A stretch of DNA of 64,000 bases. It comes from Streptomyces sp. CMB-StM0423 (GTDB lineage Bacteria; Actinomycetota; Actinomycetes; Streptomycetales; Streptomycetaceae). A program made the position numbers and the translations under genes. Shown one piece after another: positions 7,652 to 17,153 of this stretch. The notes beneath the pieces were generated by a model. That model ran no database searches. It was not told the origin of the DNA and saw only the letters and a program-made list of their open reading frames with translations. Each line of letters starts with the position of its first letter. Position 1 is the first letter of the stretch. The stretch lies in the NCBI RefSeq assembly GCF_002847285.1, contig NZ_CP025407.1, forward strand, positions 5,116,501 through 5,180,500, given 5' to 3'.

Positions 7652-9238
7652 CTATTCGACCTCGAACACGCCGTAGCCGAAGCCCGCCGCCCCGATGTCC
7701 CCGCTGTCCGTGATGGTGACACCGGATGCCTCTAGTGCGCTACAGCGGACTTCCGCCGGGAGCGTGGCTGTGGCGGGCGTCCGGCCCGGGTTGACCACGA
7801 CCACATATCGACTGCCGCGGACGTAGACCAGCGGATACCCGGCGCACAACACCTTCACTCCAGCGGAGGCGCCCAGTTCCGGGGTGGCCTTGCGCAGGGC
7901 GATCAGGCGCCGCACCAGGTGTATCAGGGATGTCTCGTCGGCCCGCTGGGCGGCCACGGTGGGACGGTCCGGGTCCGGGTCGAGGGGGAGGTACAGCCGG
8001 TCGGCGGGGCCTGTGGAAAAGCCGGCGTTCGTGCTGCTGTCCCACTGCATGGGGGTGCGTGAACCCGCCCGGTTGTAGCGCGGGCCCAAGACGCTGCCCT
8101 CGTGGTCGGGCAGTCCGGGGAGGTAGCGCATGCCGATCTCGTCGCCGTAGTGGATCGCCGGCAGGGTGGGCCAGGTGAGCTGGAACACGAACGCGGCCGG
8201 CAACTGCTCCGCCGTACGCGGGCCGCAGGCCAGCCGGGAGAAGTCGTGGTTGGACGAGGGCAGGACGGCGAAGCCGGCATCGCCTATCGTGTCGGTCGCC
8301 GCCCGCCAGGCGGTCAGGAAGGTCTGGGGGGTGCCGGCGCCCTCGGCGTCGAAATAGGGTCTGGCCGGGGCCCATTCCTCGCTGACCGTGCCGGCGTCGT
8401 TGTTCCACAGCGAGCGCAGGGGCAGGCCGTCGTCGTCTCCGCCGAACTGCAGGAAGAAGTCGCCGTGGAAGCCCGCCGGGACGGCGGTACCGGGGTCGCC
8501 CCACTCGGACAGCAGCACGGCCTGCGGGTGCGCGCCGTCCAGCCAGCCGCGCAGTTCGGTCCACAGCTTCGCGGTCTCGACGTGCCCGGGGTCGTCCTTG
8601 ACCAGGGAGGCGGCCATGTCGACACGGAATCCGGCCAGGCCCAGGGCAAGCCAGTGGTCCATGATGTCGCGCAGCGCCTGCCGGTTGGCGCGCGGGCCCT
8701 CGGCGTCGACCGGCAGGCGCCACGGCTCGCCGGGGTCGGCGCGTGCGTAGCCGAAGTTGAGCGCTGGCTGGCTGGGGAAGAAGTTCGGTCTGTACCAGCC
8801 GGGGCGGCTGCCGGGTGAGGGCTGGTAGCCCGGCGGGCGCAGGTCCTCCGGGGCCCAGATGTAGCGGTGGTCGCCGGGGTCGCCGGCGGAGGCGGTGAAC
8901 CAGGGGTGCTGGTCGGAGGTGTGGCCGGCGACCAGGTCGAGCAGCACCCGGATGCCGCGCCGGCCGGCGCTGTCGACGAGTGCGGCCAGGTCGCCGTTGG
9001 TGCCGTAGCGGGGTGCGACGGTGAGGAAGTCGGCCACGTCGTAGCCGGCGTCGTGGAACGGCGAGGTGAAGCACGGGTTGATCCAGATGGTGGTGATGCC
9101 CAGCCAGGCCAGGTGGTCCAGCTTCTGCTCGATGCCGGCGAAATCGCCGATGCCGTCGCCGTCGGAGTCGGCGAAGCTCTGGGGGTAGATCTGGTACAGG
9201 ACGGCGTCGGCCAGCCAGGCCGGCGGGGACGAGGTCAT
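7652..9238 (-). CDS. GH13 alpha-glucosidase-like enzyme
   Basis: A 528-residue member of the alpha-amylase family. The start LYQIYPQSFADSDGDGIGDF is typical of alpha-glucosidase/oligo-1,6-glucosidase types. All three acidic catalytic residues are present: nucleophile D207 in GFRVDMA, acid/base E245 in LLSEWGDP, and D332 in SSNHDF. Conserved region I reads DLVAGHTS, with Gly where Asn is usual. There is no signal peptide, so it should act in the cytoplasm on imported oligosaccharides. ATG 9238 overlaps the sulfatase stop, making it the last gene of the GH3-sulfatase-GH13 operon. The linkage cleaved cannot be told from sequence. Confidence 0.92.
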   Translation of the reverse strand: MTSSPPAWLADAVLYQIYPQSFADSDGDGIGDFAGIEQKLDHLAWLGITTIWINPCFTSPFHDAGYDVADFLTVAPRYGTNGDLAALVDSAGRRGIRVLLDLVAGHTSDQHPWFTASAGDPGDHRYIWAPEDLRPPGYQPSPGSRPGWYRPNFFPSQPALNFGYARADPGEPWRLPVDAEGPRANRQALRDIMDHWLALGLAGFRVDMAASLVKDDPGHVETAKLWTELRGWLDGAHPQAVLLSEWGDPGTAVPAGFHGDFFLQFGGDDDGLPLRSLWNNDAGTVSEEWAPARPYFDAEGAGTPQTFLTAWRAATDTIGDAGFAVLPSSNHDFSRLACGPRTAEQLPAAFVFQLTWPTLPAIHYGDEIGMRYLPGLPDHEGSVLGPRYNRAGSRTPMQWDSSTNAGFSTGPADRLYLPLDPDPDRPTVAAQRADETSLIHLVRRLIALRKATPELGASAGVKVLCAGYPLVYVRGSRYVVVVNPGRTPATATLPAEVRCSALEASGVTITDSGDIGAAGFGYGVFEVE

Positions 9239-10671
9239 GCGGCCGCTCCTTCGAGTAGGTGCCCGTCCGGGGTGTCGCCGACGTCGCGTTGCAGTGCCGC
9301 CAGCCGGTCGGTGAGGTCGCGTACGACATCGGCGCAGCGCGGATCGTCGTAGAGGTTGTGCAGCTCGTGGGGGTCCGTCGTGAGGTCGAAGAGTTCCCAG
9401 GCGGCGGGGCGCGGAAGGTCCTTGGCGCCGTCGGCGCCTGAGCCGTGGCCGGGGTAGCGGATCAGCTTGTGCGTCGCCGTGCGGATACCGTAACTGGCCT
9501 GCACGTTGTGGCAGTCGTCCAGATGCATGTAGTAGCGGTAGTAGACGGCGTCCCGACGGCGCTCGGGTTCCTCGCCCCGCAGCAGGGGCACCAGCGACTC
9601 GCCCTGCATCCGCGGGTGCCGGGCCACGCCGGCCAGGTCCAGCAGTGTGGGGGCGAAGTCGACGTTCGCCACCAGCTCCCGCCTGCGCGATCCCGGTGCC
9701 GTACGGCCCGGCCAGCGGACCACGAGCGGGATGCGTATGCCCTCTTCGTACATGAAGCGCTTGTCGAACCAGCCGTGTTCACCGAGGAAGAAGCCGTGGT
9801 CGGAGGTGTAGGCGACGGCGGTGGAGCCGTCGAGGCCGCTGACGTCGAGGTAGCGCAGCACGCGGCCGACGTTCTCGTCGAGGGCCGCGATGACCCGCAG
9901 GTAGTCCTTGATGTAGCGCTGGTAGCGCCACTCGCGCTCGTCGTGCGGTGACATACCCGGCGGCACCGGCACGCCCTTGAAGTCCTCGGTGGTGAGGTCC
10001 TCCATGCTCATCGCCGCCTCGCGGGCCGCGGGGGCGCGGCCGGCCAGGTCGTCGTGCAGCGTGGGGGGTGCGGGGACGTCCTCGTGCTCGTAGAGGTGAG
10101 CGTGGCGTTGTGCGGGCTCGAACGCCCGGTGGGGCGCCTTGTGCTGGATGAGGAGGCAGAACGGCTTGTCCGGGTCCCGCTTGTCCAGCCAGCTGAGGGC
10201 GAGGTCGGTGATGATGTCGGTGACGTAGCCGGGGTAGGTCCTGCGGCCCTCGGCGGTAAGGAACTCGGGGTCGTGGTAGACGCCGTGCTCGGGCAGGATC
10301 TCCCAGTAGTCGAAGCCCTGCGGGTCGTGGTCCGCGCCGTGGCCCAGGTGCCACTTGCCGACGATGGCCGTCTGGTAGCCGGCGTCCTGGAGCATCCTGG
10401 GGAACGACGGCTGGGCCGCGTCGAATCTGTGGGTGGGGCTCTCCAGCGAGGTCATGCCGTTGACGTGGCTGTAGGTGCCGGTCAGCAGGGTGGCTCGGGC
10501 CGGGGAGCAGATGGCGTTGGTGCAGTAGGCGTTCTCGAAGACGGTGCCCTCGGCGGCGAGGCGGTCGACCGCCGGGGTCCTGTTGATCACGCTGCCGTAT
10601 GCGCTGATGGCAGCCGGCGCGTGGTCGTCGGTCATGAAGAGGATGATGTTCGGCCGCGGGGGCGCGGTCAT
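9235..10671 (-). CDS. Type I (formylglycine) sulfatase
   Basis: The 478-residue protein has the sulfatase signature CSPARATLLTG, whose Cys55 should be converted to formylglycine by a generating enzyme encoded elsewhere. Metal ligands are seen at Asp15-Asp16 (FMTDDHAP) and Asp291-His292 (TSDHGFFLGEHGWFDK), and K106/H108 in GKWHLG and HKAPHR (177-182) complete the active site. No signal peptide is present, so desulfation probably occurs inside the cell after uptake. It lies 41 bp after the GH3 gene and overlaps the GH13 gene, implying that sulfated oligosaccharides are among the substrates of the locus. Which sulfate ester is cut is unknown. Confidence 0.93.
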   Translation of the reverse strand: MTAPPRPNIILFMTDDHAPAAISAYGSVINRTPAVDRLAAEGTVFENAYCTNAICSPARATLLTGTYSHVNGMTSLESPTHRFDAAQPSFPRMLQDAGYQTAIVGKWHLGHGADHDPQGFDYWEILPEHGVYHDPEFLTAEGRRTYPGYVTDIITDLALSWLDKRDPDKPFCLLIQHKAPHRAFEPAQRHAHLYEHEDVPAPPTLHDDLAGRAPAAREAAMSMEDLTTEDFKGVPVPPGMSPHDEREWRYQRYIKDYLRVIAALDENVGRVLRYLDVSGLDGSTAVAYTSDHGFFLGEHGWFDKRFMYEEGIRIPLVVRWPGRTAPGSRRRELVANVDFAPTLLDLAGVARHPRMQGESLVPLLRGEEPERRRDAVYYRYYMHLDDCHNVQASYGIRTATHKLIRYPGHGSGADGAKDLPRPAAWELFDLTTDPHELHNLYDDPRCADVVRDLTDRLAALQRDVGDTPDGHLLEGAAA

Positions 10672-10712
10672 GCTGGCGAACCTCCGTGGTGCAGGGGCGG
10701 ACGCGGGTGCCT

Positions 10713-12845
10713 TCAGGCGATCGTGAGCGTGCAGCGGGCCTCCGTCAGGGAGCTGCTGCCGACGTACACGTCGATCCGGCCCGGCTCGACGACATACTGC
10801 CCGGCCGCGTCGTTGGTCCAGAAGCCGAGGTCTTCGGCGCCGAGTGTGAAGCGCATGGTGCGCTTCTCCCCCGGGCCGAGGGTGACGCGGGTGAAGCCGC
10901 GCAGCCGGCGCACCGGCTGGGCGATGCTCGCCACCGGATCGTGCACGTACATCTGCACCACCTCGTCGCCGGTGCGGTCGCCGGTGTTCGAGACCTCGAC
11001 CTCGATCCCGATCCGCTCGCCCCGCTCAAGGGCCTCGGCGGTGACCGTGTCCCGGACGGGCCGGGGCTGCCCGGTGCTGAAAGCGGTGTAGCTGAGGCCG
11101 TGGCCGAAGGGGAACTGCGGCCCGTCGGCCAGGTCGAGGTACTTCGAGGTGTACTTCTCCTCCGGGTCGTACGGACGGCCGGTGCTCTCCCGGTTGTAGT
11201 AGAGGGGGATCTGCCCGACGGCGCGTGGGAAGGTCACCGGTAGCTTGCCGCCGGGGTTCACCGCGCCGAAGAGCACGTCGGCGACGGCGTTGCCGGCCTC
11301 GATGCCCGGGTGCCATGCCTCCAGCAGGGCCGGGACTTCGCCGACCCAGTCGCCGATTGTCAAGGGACGTCCGTTGACCAGGACGACCGCGAACGGCTTG
11401 CCGGTGGCCGCGACCGCGGCGATCAGCTCCCGCTGTCCGGCAGGCAGAGAGATGTCGCTGCGCGCGGCGGCCTCACCGCTCAGTTCCGGGGCCTCGCCGA
11501 CCACGACGACGGTGGCGTCGGCGGCGCCGGCCGCGGCAGCGGCCTGCGCAGGGTCCGCCGCGGCGTGGGTGACCTCCGCGCCGGGGGCCGCGGCACGTAC
11601 GGCGTCGAGGACGCTCACGGAAGGAAACCGCCGGCAGCCGGGGCCGGCCCAGGTGCCGTGCAGGTCGGTGGAGTCCGCGAACGGGCCGACCACGGCGACG
11701 GAGCGGAGGCCGCGGTCCAGCGGCAGGACACCGTCGTTCTTCATCAGCACCATGGAGCGGGCGGCGGTCTCGCGCGCCGCAGCGCGTGCCTCGGGTGTCG
11801 GCGCGTCGATGGCGGCGTCCTCGTCGGTGTACGGGTCGTCGAAGAGACCGAGGGCGAACTTCAGGTGCAGCACGCGCGCGACGGCGTCGTCGATCCGGTC
11901 CTCCCTGATCCGCCCGGCTGCGAGTAGTTGCGCGCCGTGGGTGGCGATGCGGGTGCTGACCATCTCCATGTCGATGCCCGCAGTCAGGGCCAGCCGCCCG
12001 GCGTCGGCTCCGTCGGCGGCGTACCCGTGCGCGATCAGCTCTTCGACGCCGGTGTAGTCGCTGACGACGAGCCCCTCGAAGCCCCACTCTTCCTTGAGGA
12101 TGCCGGTGAGGGTGTGCGGGTTGCCGTGCGCGGGGACGCCGCTGACGGTGTTGAAGGCCGCCATGACGGTGGCCGCTCCGGCGTCCACGGCCGCCTTGAA
12201 CGGCGGCAGGTAGTGGTTGCGCAGCCGTTGTTCCGAGACGTCCACCGTGTTGTAGTCGCGCCCGCCTTCGGCGCCGCCGTACGCCACGAAGTGCTTGGCG
12301 CAGGCCGCCAGGCTGTCGTCGGCGGCCAGGTCGTCGCCCTGGTAGCCGCGGACCTTGGCGACCGCGAGCACACCGTTCAGGTACGGGTCCTCGCCGCAGC
12401 TCTCGGCGATCCGGCCCCAGCGGGGCTCGTGGGTGACGTCCATCACCGGCGAGAAGGTCCAGCGCACTCCGTTGGAACGGGCCTCCTTCGCCGAAACCCT
12501 GGCGTCGCGCTCGACGACCGCGGGATCGAATGCGGCGGCCTCCGCAAGCGGGATGGGAAAGGTGGTCCAGAAGCCGTGGATGATGTCCTGGGCAAACAGC
12601 AGCGGGATCCCCAGCCGGGACCCCTCCACGGCCATCCGCTGCAGGGAGTTGGTGTGCCGGGCCCCGTGCAGGTTGAGCACCGAGCCGAGCAGGCCGGCCC
12701 GGGCCGCTCGCTCGACCTCCTCGGTCTGGCCGCCGCCGGGTCCGGTCGCCCCGGTCCAGGTCAACTGCTGGAGCTGGCCCAGTTTCTCCTCGACGGTCAT
12801 CCTGCTGATCAGGTCCTTGACCTTGCCTTCGTGCGGTCCGTGCAT
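10713..12845 (-). CDS. GH3 beta-glucosidase
   Basis: A 710-residue three-domain GH3 enzyme. The TIM-barrel starts MTVEEKLGQLQQLTW; the nucleophile is D263 in LVVSDYTGVEEL; KHFVAYGGAEGGRDY is the usual substrate-binding stretch. A second sandwich domain and a C-terminal fibronectin-like domain (from about VEVSNTGDRTGDEVVQMYV) complete it. No signal peptide is seen, so it likely cleaves imported beta-glycosides (glucose, or possibly xylose). ATG 12845 is preceded by AGAGGA about 12 nt upstream. A LacI-like operator candidate lies at 12903-12916 and this is the first gene of a three-gene operon. Confidence 0.93.
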   Translation of the reverse strand: MHGPHEGKVKDLISRMTVEEKLGQLQQLTWTGATGPGGGQTEEVERAARAGLLGSVLNLHGARHTNSLQRMAVEGSRLGIPLLFAQDIIHGFWTTFPIPLAEAAAFDPAVVERDARVSAKEARSNGVRWTFSPVMDVTHEPRWGRIAESCGEDPYLNGVLAVAKVRGYQGDDLAADDSLAACAKHFVAYGGAEGGRDYNTVDVSEQRLRNHYLPPFKAAVDAGAATVMAAFNTVSGVPAHGNPHTLTGILKEEWGFEGLVVSDYTGVEELIAHGYAADGADAGRLALTAGIDMEMVSTRIATHGAQLLAAGRIREDRIDDAVARVLHLKFALGLFDDPYTDEDAAIDAPTPEARAAARETAARSMVLMKNDGVLPLDRGLRSVAVVGPFADSTDLHGTWAGPGCRRFPSVSVLDAVRAAAPGAEVTHAAADPAQAAAAAGAADATVVVVGEAPELSGEAAARSDISLPAGQRELIAAVAATGKPFAVVLVNGRPLTIGDWVGEVPALLEAWHPGIEAGNAVADVLFGAVNPGGKLPVTFPRAVGQIPLYYNRESTGRPYDPEEKYTSKYLDLADGPQFPFGHGLSYTAFSTGQPRPVRDTVTAEALERGERIGIEVEVSNTGDRTGDEVVQMYVHDPVASIAQPVRRLRGFTRVTLGPGEKRTMRFTLGAEDLGFWTNDAAGQYVVEPGRIDVYVGSSSLTEARCTLTIA

Positions 12846-12902
12846 GTGAATCTGAAGTCCTCTTGCCTTGGTGACGCGCCCCGGCGGGATCATCAGCCGG
12901 GG

Positions 12903-12916
12903 TGCGAGCGCATAGA
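12903..12916. promoter_or_regulatory. Weak LacI-type operator candidate before GH3 operon
   Basis: TGCGAGCGCATAGA matches 11 of 14 bases of the operator before the transporter operon (TGTAAGCGCATACA) and keeps the central AGCGCATA. It sits 58 bp upstream of the GH3 start. It could let the island's LacI protein control this operon too, but a chance match is possible. Confidence 0.35.
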
Positions 12917-12933
12917 TACGGAAGTCGCGGCTC

Positions 12934-12974
12934 CCCCGTGGGCCCGCGCACCTGGGTGCCGCGGGCCCACGGGG
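12934..12974 (-). terminator. Hairpin terminator after GH35 gene
   Basis: A perfect 15-bp stem (CCCCGTGGGCCCGCG at 12934-12948 and its complement at 12960-12974) with an 11-nt loop begins 5 bp past the GH35 stop. There is no U-tract, as is common in actinomycetes. It separates the GH35 operon from the GH3 operon. Confidence 0.8.
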
Positions 12975-12978
12975 CGCG

Positions 12979-15543
12979 TCAGCCCCGATGCACGGTGAAC
13001 TCCCGCCGTCCCACGCGCAGCAGCGTCCGGCCGCCTTCCACGGAGACCTTCGCCCCCGCGCAGCGGGCTGGTCCGTCGACGGCCACGACCGCCTCGTCTC
13101 CGAGCGCCCGGAAGGCCATCCGCCCGTCCGCGATCTCGCTGATCTCCGCGGTGGCGTACGCGATCCGCAGGCCGCCCGTACGGACTCCCAGCGGCAGCAT
13201 CGCCGCGCCGCGCCCCGGCAGGTGCAGCCGCTCACCGCCGAAGAGAGGCTTGCCGCGCTCCGCGAAGGTGACGTCCTGCCCGTATCCGGAGGAGATGTTG
13301 AAGGCGTGCAGCATCCGTCCGCCGTCGCCGTCGGCCGTGGTAGCCAGGAAGACGCCGGGCAGCTTCGCGTCGTGGGTGAAGCGCGGCTCGGCGCCAAGCC
13401 GACGCAGCGCCGCTGTCCAGAATCCGAGGTCGCAGCGGTACGCACTCGTGACGACGACGGCCCGGCCCGCGCCGACGGGAATGTCGAATCCGCAGCCCTG
13501 GCCCGTGGACAGCTCACGCAGCACGATGTCGGCGCGGCTCCCGTGGCTCGCCGTGCACAGTTGCGCCTTGGGCACCCGGATCTCGGCGCGCGGTGCGGCC
13601 CAGCCGTGTGCGGTCACCGAGAGGGAGAACCGGTTCGCGTCGGTCAGGGTCTTGCCGGGCGTCAGCCCGAGCGCGTCACGCAGTTCGGTCGACGGGCGGC
13701 CGGACATGTCCTTGCCCGGCAGCAGACCGGAGAGCAGCAGCTTGCCGCCCGCCCGGAGATAGCGCACCAGGCGCCGCTGGACCACGCTGTCCAGGTACTC
13801 GCCGGTGGCCAGCCCGAGGACGGGAGTACGGGCCGGGTCGAGATCACCGGCCTGCAGGTCGACGCTGCGGTAGCGGTAGCCGCCCAGCAGCATGCCGCGG
13901 GACAGCGCGCCCCGGGGGCCGAAGCCCCGTACCGGTTCGACATCGCTCAGCACGTCCCGCACGGCGTCGGTGTCGGGGCGGTACTCGGTCAGGTAGTGAT
14001 CCGGTACGAAGCCGAGGGCGAGATCGTCGTACTCCGCCCGCATCGGCGCGAGCACGGCCGCGTTGGCGCGGACCGCACGGGCGGTGCGGACCAGGGAGGG
14101 ATAGCTGGGACCGGGCCGCCCCTCGGGGTCGACAGGGGCGGCGAAGCCGTGGCGTTCCCCGGTGGATCCGATGCGGTCGTTCCCGTCGTCCAGCGGCTCG
14201 TCGAGCTTGGGGTTGAACCCGCCGGCGAACAGGTAGTAGTTGATCATCTTGGCGCCCTGGGCCAGGCAGAGCCGGGTCTTGAGGTCGGCCGCCTCGGCGC
14301 CGGACTGGTTGTCGAGGTCGTTGCCGTAGTCGGCGTGACCGGCATCGAACTCCAGGGCGGTCACCGGCTGGTCGCCATCGTTCGTCGCGTCCATGAACGA
14401 GTGGACCAGATACAGGTCGGTGACGTTCCGGAACGTCAGGTCGCCGAGGTAGAAGTCGGCGCCGGAGATCAGCCCGGGCTTGCCGGAGTACGTTTCCATC
14501 AACTGGCTGATGCCGATGGGGAAGTTCGTGCCCCGATCGCCCCCGGTGCCGTGGATGTTGACGAGGAACGGAATGCCGCGCACCCCGTTGTCCTCCGCGG
14601 CCTCGCGTAGCGCATCGACGTAGCGGGCGAAGCGGCCGCGCATGAAGGTGCCCAAGTCGTGCATGAGGGCGGCGGAGTAGCCGTCGGCGGGCTCACGGAC
14701 GCCCTTGTCGAACGCGCCGTCGGATTCCCCGGCGAACGGGTACCGGTCGGCCAGGCCGTCCCCGTACGTCCGCTCCAGCCAGCCCCGGAAGTCCCGCAGC
14801 ACGTGGTCGGTGAGCGCGGGGGTGTTACTCACCCAGTCGAGCATCCCGATCTCGTTGTCGAGCTGGCAGGCGATGACACCCGGCCGGCCGTCGCCGCGCA
14901 GCCGTCGGGCGATGACCGGCATGACGGCGTCGTACCAGCGGCGGGTCTCCTCCAGGAACGCGGGCGCGAGGTAGTCCACGGCGGGCGTGGTGCCCTTGGC
15001 ACCGTGCCAGCCCTTGGGGTTGATCTCCGGGTGCTCCCTGCGCACCCGTTCCGGCACTCCCTCGCCCTTCAGCTCGGCCATGGTGAACGGACCGGGCCGG
15101 ACGACGGCGTCGAAGCCGTTCTCGAAGCACAGGTCGAGGAAGGCCCCGAGGTCACGCTCCGGCCGGGTGCGTCCCGTCACGTCGATACGGCCGTCCGGTG
15201 TCTCGTGCCACATCCAGGGGATGTACGTGGCGATCGCGTTGAGCCCGGCCGCCTTGGCCCTGTCGAGCCGGGACTGCCACTCGCCGCGCTTGAGCCGGAA
15301 GTAGTGGATCTCCCCGCCCAGGACGAGCGCCGGCTCGCCGTCGATGTGGATCTGCTTGTTCCGGTACGTGACGGGATCGGCCGCGCGCCGCGTACCGGCC
15401 GCGGAGGCGGGCGCGGGCGCCGGGGCGCCGGCGGCGGACGCCTCCGGGGTCCTGCCGAGGGCGCCGGACGTGGTCACGGCGGCGGCGCCGAGGCCGCCGA
15501 CGACCGTCCTGCGGCTGGGGGTGGTGACCGGCAGGGTGCTCAT
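12979..15543 (-). CDS. Tat-exported GH35 beta-galactosidase-like enzyme
   Basis: The 854-residue protein starts with a Tat signal (SRRTVVGGLGAAAVTT then an Ala-rich stretch to about residue 54). The GH35 barrel follows: YRNKQIHIDGEPALVLGGEI, HYFRLKRGEWQSRLDRAKAA, acid/base E231 in ACQLDNEIGM, and nucleophile E398 in TALEFDAGHA. These fit beta-galactosidases acting from the non-reducing end. The remaining 400 residues hold beta-rich accessory domains not recognised. ATG 15543 overlaps the stop of the upstream glycoamylase-like gene (ATGA), so both are exported together. An open frame continues upstream of 15543 but is antisense/out-of-frame to that real gene. Substrate could be a galactan or galactoside side chain; this is inference. 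Confidence 0.88.
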   Translation of the reverse strand: MSTLPVTTPSRRTVVGGLGAAAVTTSGALGRTPEASAAGAPAPAPASAAGTRRAADPVTYRNKQIHIDGEPALVLGGEIHYFRLKRGEWQSRLDRAKAAGLNAIATYIPWMWHETPDGRIDVTGRTRPERDLGAFLDLCFENGFDAVVRPGPFTMAELKGEGVPERVRREHPEINPKGWHGAKGTTPAVDYLAPAFLEETRRWYDAVMPVIARRLRGDGRPGVIACQLDNEIGMLDWVSNTPALTDHVLRDFRGWLERTYGDGLADRYPFAGESDGAFDKGVREPADGYSAALMHDLGTFMRGRFARYVDALREAAEDNGVRGIPFLVNIHGTGGDRGTNFPIGISQLMETYSGKPGLISGADFYLGDLTFRNVTDLYLVHSFMDATNDGDQPVTALEFDAGHADYGNDLDNQSGAEAADLKTRLCLAQGAKMINYYLFAGGFNPKLDEPLDDGNDRIGSTGERHGFAAPVDPEGRPGPSYPSLVRTARAVRANAAVLAPMRAEYDDLALGFVPDHYLTEYRPDTDAVRDVLSDVEPVRGFGPRGALSRGMLLGGYRYRSVDLQAGDLDPARTPVLGLATGEYLDSVVQRRLVRYLRAGGKLLLSGLLPGKDMSGRPSTELRDALGLTPGKTLTDANRFSLSVTAHGWAAPRAEIRVPKAQLCTASHGSRADIVLRELSTGQGCGFDIPVGAGRAVVVTSAYRCDLGFWTAALRRLGAEPRFTHDAKLPGVFLATTADGDGGRMLHAFNISSGYGQDVTFAERGKPLFGGERLHLPGRGAAMLPLGVRTGGLRIAYATAEISEIADGRMAFRALGDEAVVAVDGPARCAGAKVSVEGGRTLLRVGRREFTVHRG

Positions 15544-17006
15544 ATCCCGAAGTCCTCCTTGGCCAGCAGCGGCTTGAGGATGCGGCGGAAACCGCCGGTG
15601 CGGAACGGACGCTGCAGCAGGCCGGGCCTGAGCACCTGGGCGAGCGCGGCGGCGAACATGCCCTGGTCCAGGGAGAGCATCCGGTCGCTGACCTTGCCGG
15701 TGCCGACGTTGACGGAGTCGTAGAAGCCGAAACCGCGCTCGTAGGCGTCGAAGTCGCGGGCGATGCGCCTGAGGTTGTCGAAGGCGTACCGCGGCGCGAC
15801 CATGAGCGCCATCGCGGCGGCGTGCGGGGTGACGACCCCGTTGGTGTAGGCGGAGGGGTCCGGCTTCGGCTCGCCGTACGGCACGTAGGTGCGGTCGGTG
15901 TTGGAGCAGTAGCCCTCGGGGGAGATGCCGAAGTACTGCACCCCGTACTCCTGGTAGCCGCCCTCGGGCACGTTGGCCGGCGAGAAGCCCCAGTAGCCGT
16001 ATTCGGCGTCGAGCAGGCCGTGGTCGCGGTGCCCCAGGACGTGGTGGGTGAGATTCGTGCGCCATGACGGGGACCAGTGGGCGGAGGGCACGAACAGTTC
16101 CGGCATCAGAGCGCCGAACATCGAGCCGCCCCAGCCTGGCGCGTGGCGGCGGCCGCGGTAGGTGTAGTGGCCGTTGAAGTACCGCACGCCGTCGCGCACG
16201 ACCCAGTCGCCGCCGGGGGGCATCTCCTGTGCCTGATCCGGCGTGAAGGTGCGCAGCATGTGCCAGTAGTGGTCACCGGGGACGGTGCCGTCGGCGATGC
16301 CGAGGTAGCCCGCGATGCGGGTCTCGGAGACGAGGGCGCCGTAGAAATGGGGGGTGAGCGCGTCGTCGGCGAGCCGGAATCCGGTGGACATATGGCCGGG
16401 GTGGGCGACGGGGTCGGCCGGGTTGTAGGGGACGTACGTGAAGGACCAGTCGATGTCCTCGCGGAGCTTGCGGATCCGGCCGCGCAGCAGGGGGTCGGCG
16501 TCCTCGGCGATGCGGAGGGCGACGTCCAGCCAGCCGTTGTCGACGGTGGAGAGCAGGTGGTCGACGGGGGCGCCGCTGCCGGGCCACTCGTCGAGCACCT
16601 CGCCGGTGAAGGTCTGGTACCAGTTGAACCAGAATCCGTGGATTCGCTCCATCCGCTCGATGGTGGCCACCGTACGCGCCAGGCGTGCGTGCATCTCACG
16701 CTCGCTGATGACGCCGAGGCCGGCGGCGGCCACGGTGGACCAGATCCAGCAGCCGATGTTGGTCACCGAGGTGTTCTCGGTCAGGATGGGTTCGCCGCCG
16801 CTCAGGTCGATGTTGTCGGCGGGCAGCCCGTTGTTGGCGACCATCGCCTCGAGCGAGCGGTAGGTGTCCTCGAACCAGCCGGTGAGCACCGACTCCGGGT
16901 CCTGTGCGGAGCGCACTGCGGCGTGCCCGGGGGCAGCGCCGAGACCGGCGGAGCCCGCGGCTCCGGCGGTGGCGGCAGTGGCTGCGAGGAACGAGCGGCG
17001 GTCCAT
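15540..17006 (-). CDS. Tat-exported glycoamylase-like protein
   Basis: A 488-residue protein with a Tat signal (MDRRSFLAATAATAGAAG). Later segments, such as GWGGSMFGALMPELFVPS, AEYGYWGFSPANVPEGGYQE, VVTPHAAAMALMVAP and RMLSLDQGMFAAAL, resemble the (alpha/alpha)6 glycoamylase-like domain found in GH144-type beta-1,2-glucanases and cyclic glucan synthases. The family match is from memory and the exact glycoside hydrolase family is not certain. It is rich in Trp, Tyr and acidic residues as expected of a sugar-binding cleft. It starts the two-gene operon with the GH35 enzyme, so both probably trim the polymer outside the cell. Confidence 0.65.
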   Translation of the reverse strand: MDRRSFLAATAATAGAAGSAGLGAAPGHAAVRSAQDPESVLTGWFEDTYRSLEAMVANNGLPADNIDLSGGEPILTENTSVTNIGCWIWSTVAAAGLGVISEREMHARLARTVATIERMERIHGFWFNWYQTFTGEVLDEWPGSGAPVDHLLSTVDNGWLDVALRIAEDADPLLRGRIRKLREDIDWSFTYVPYNPADPVAHPGHMSTGFRLADDALTPHFYGALVSETRIAGYLGIADGTVPGDHYWHMLRTFTPDQAQEMPPGGDWVVRDGVRYFNGHYTYRGRRHAPGWGGSMFGALMPELFVPSAHWSPSWRTNLTHHVLGHRDHGLLDAEYGYWGFSPANVPEGGYQEYGVQYFGISPEGYCSNTDRTYVPYGEPKPDPSAYTNGVVTPHAAAMALMVAPRYAFDNLRRIARDFDAYERGFGFYDSVNVGTGKVSDRMLSLDQGMFAAALAQVLRPGLLQRPFRTGGFRRILKPLLAKEDFGI

Positions 17007-17092
17007 GAGCGATCCAACTCCCTTGACAGCAGGTGTCTGTGTGCAGGCAGATGCATGGGGGTGCGGTGATCGGTGTGTGCTCTGCGGGTGGT

Positions 17093-17143
17093 GGGCCGTA
17101 AGGGACCGCGGGCCGTCAGGCTGTCGGCGGCCCCTTACGGCCC
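17093..17143 (-). terminator. Hairpin after the ABC permease genes
   Basis: GGGCCGTAAGGG (17093-17104) pairs perfectly with CCCTTACGGCCC (17132-17143) around a 27-nt loop that can itself fold. It starts 11 bp past the end of the second permease gene and precedes the glycoamylase-like gene, so it may end or attenuate transporter transcription. Confidence 0.65.
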
Positions 17144-17153
17144 GGGCAGCGGA

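Noticed and set aside
15544..16065. Upstream extension of the GH35 gene
   Set aside because: It overlaps the glycoamylase-like gene in another frame and would hide the Tat signal peptide; ATG 15543 with an ATGA overlap is better.
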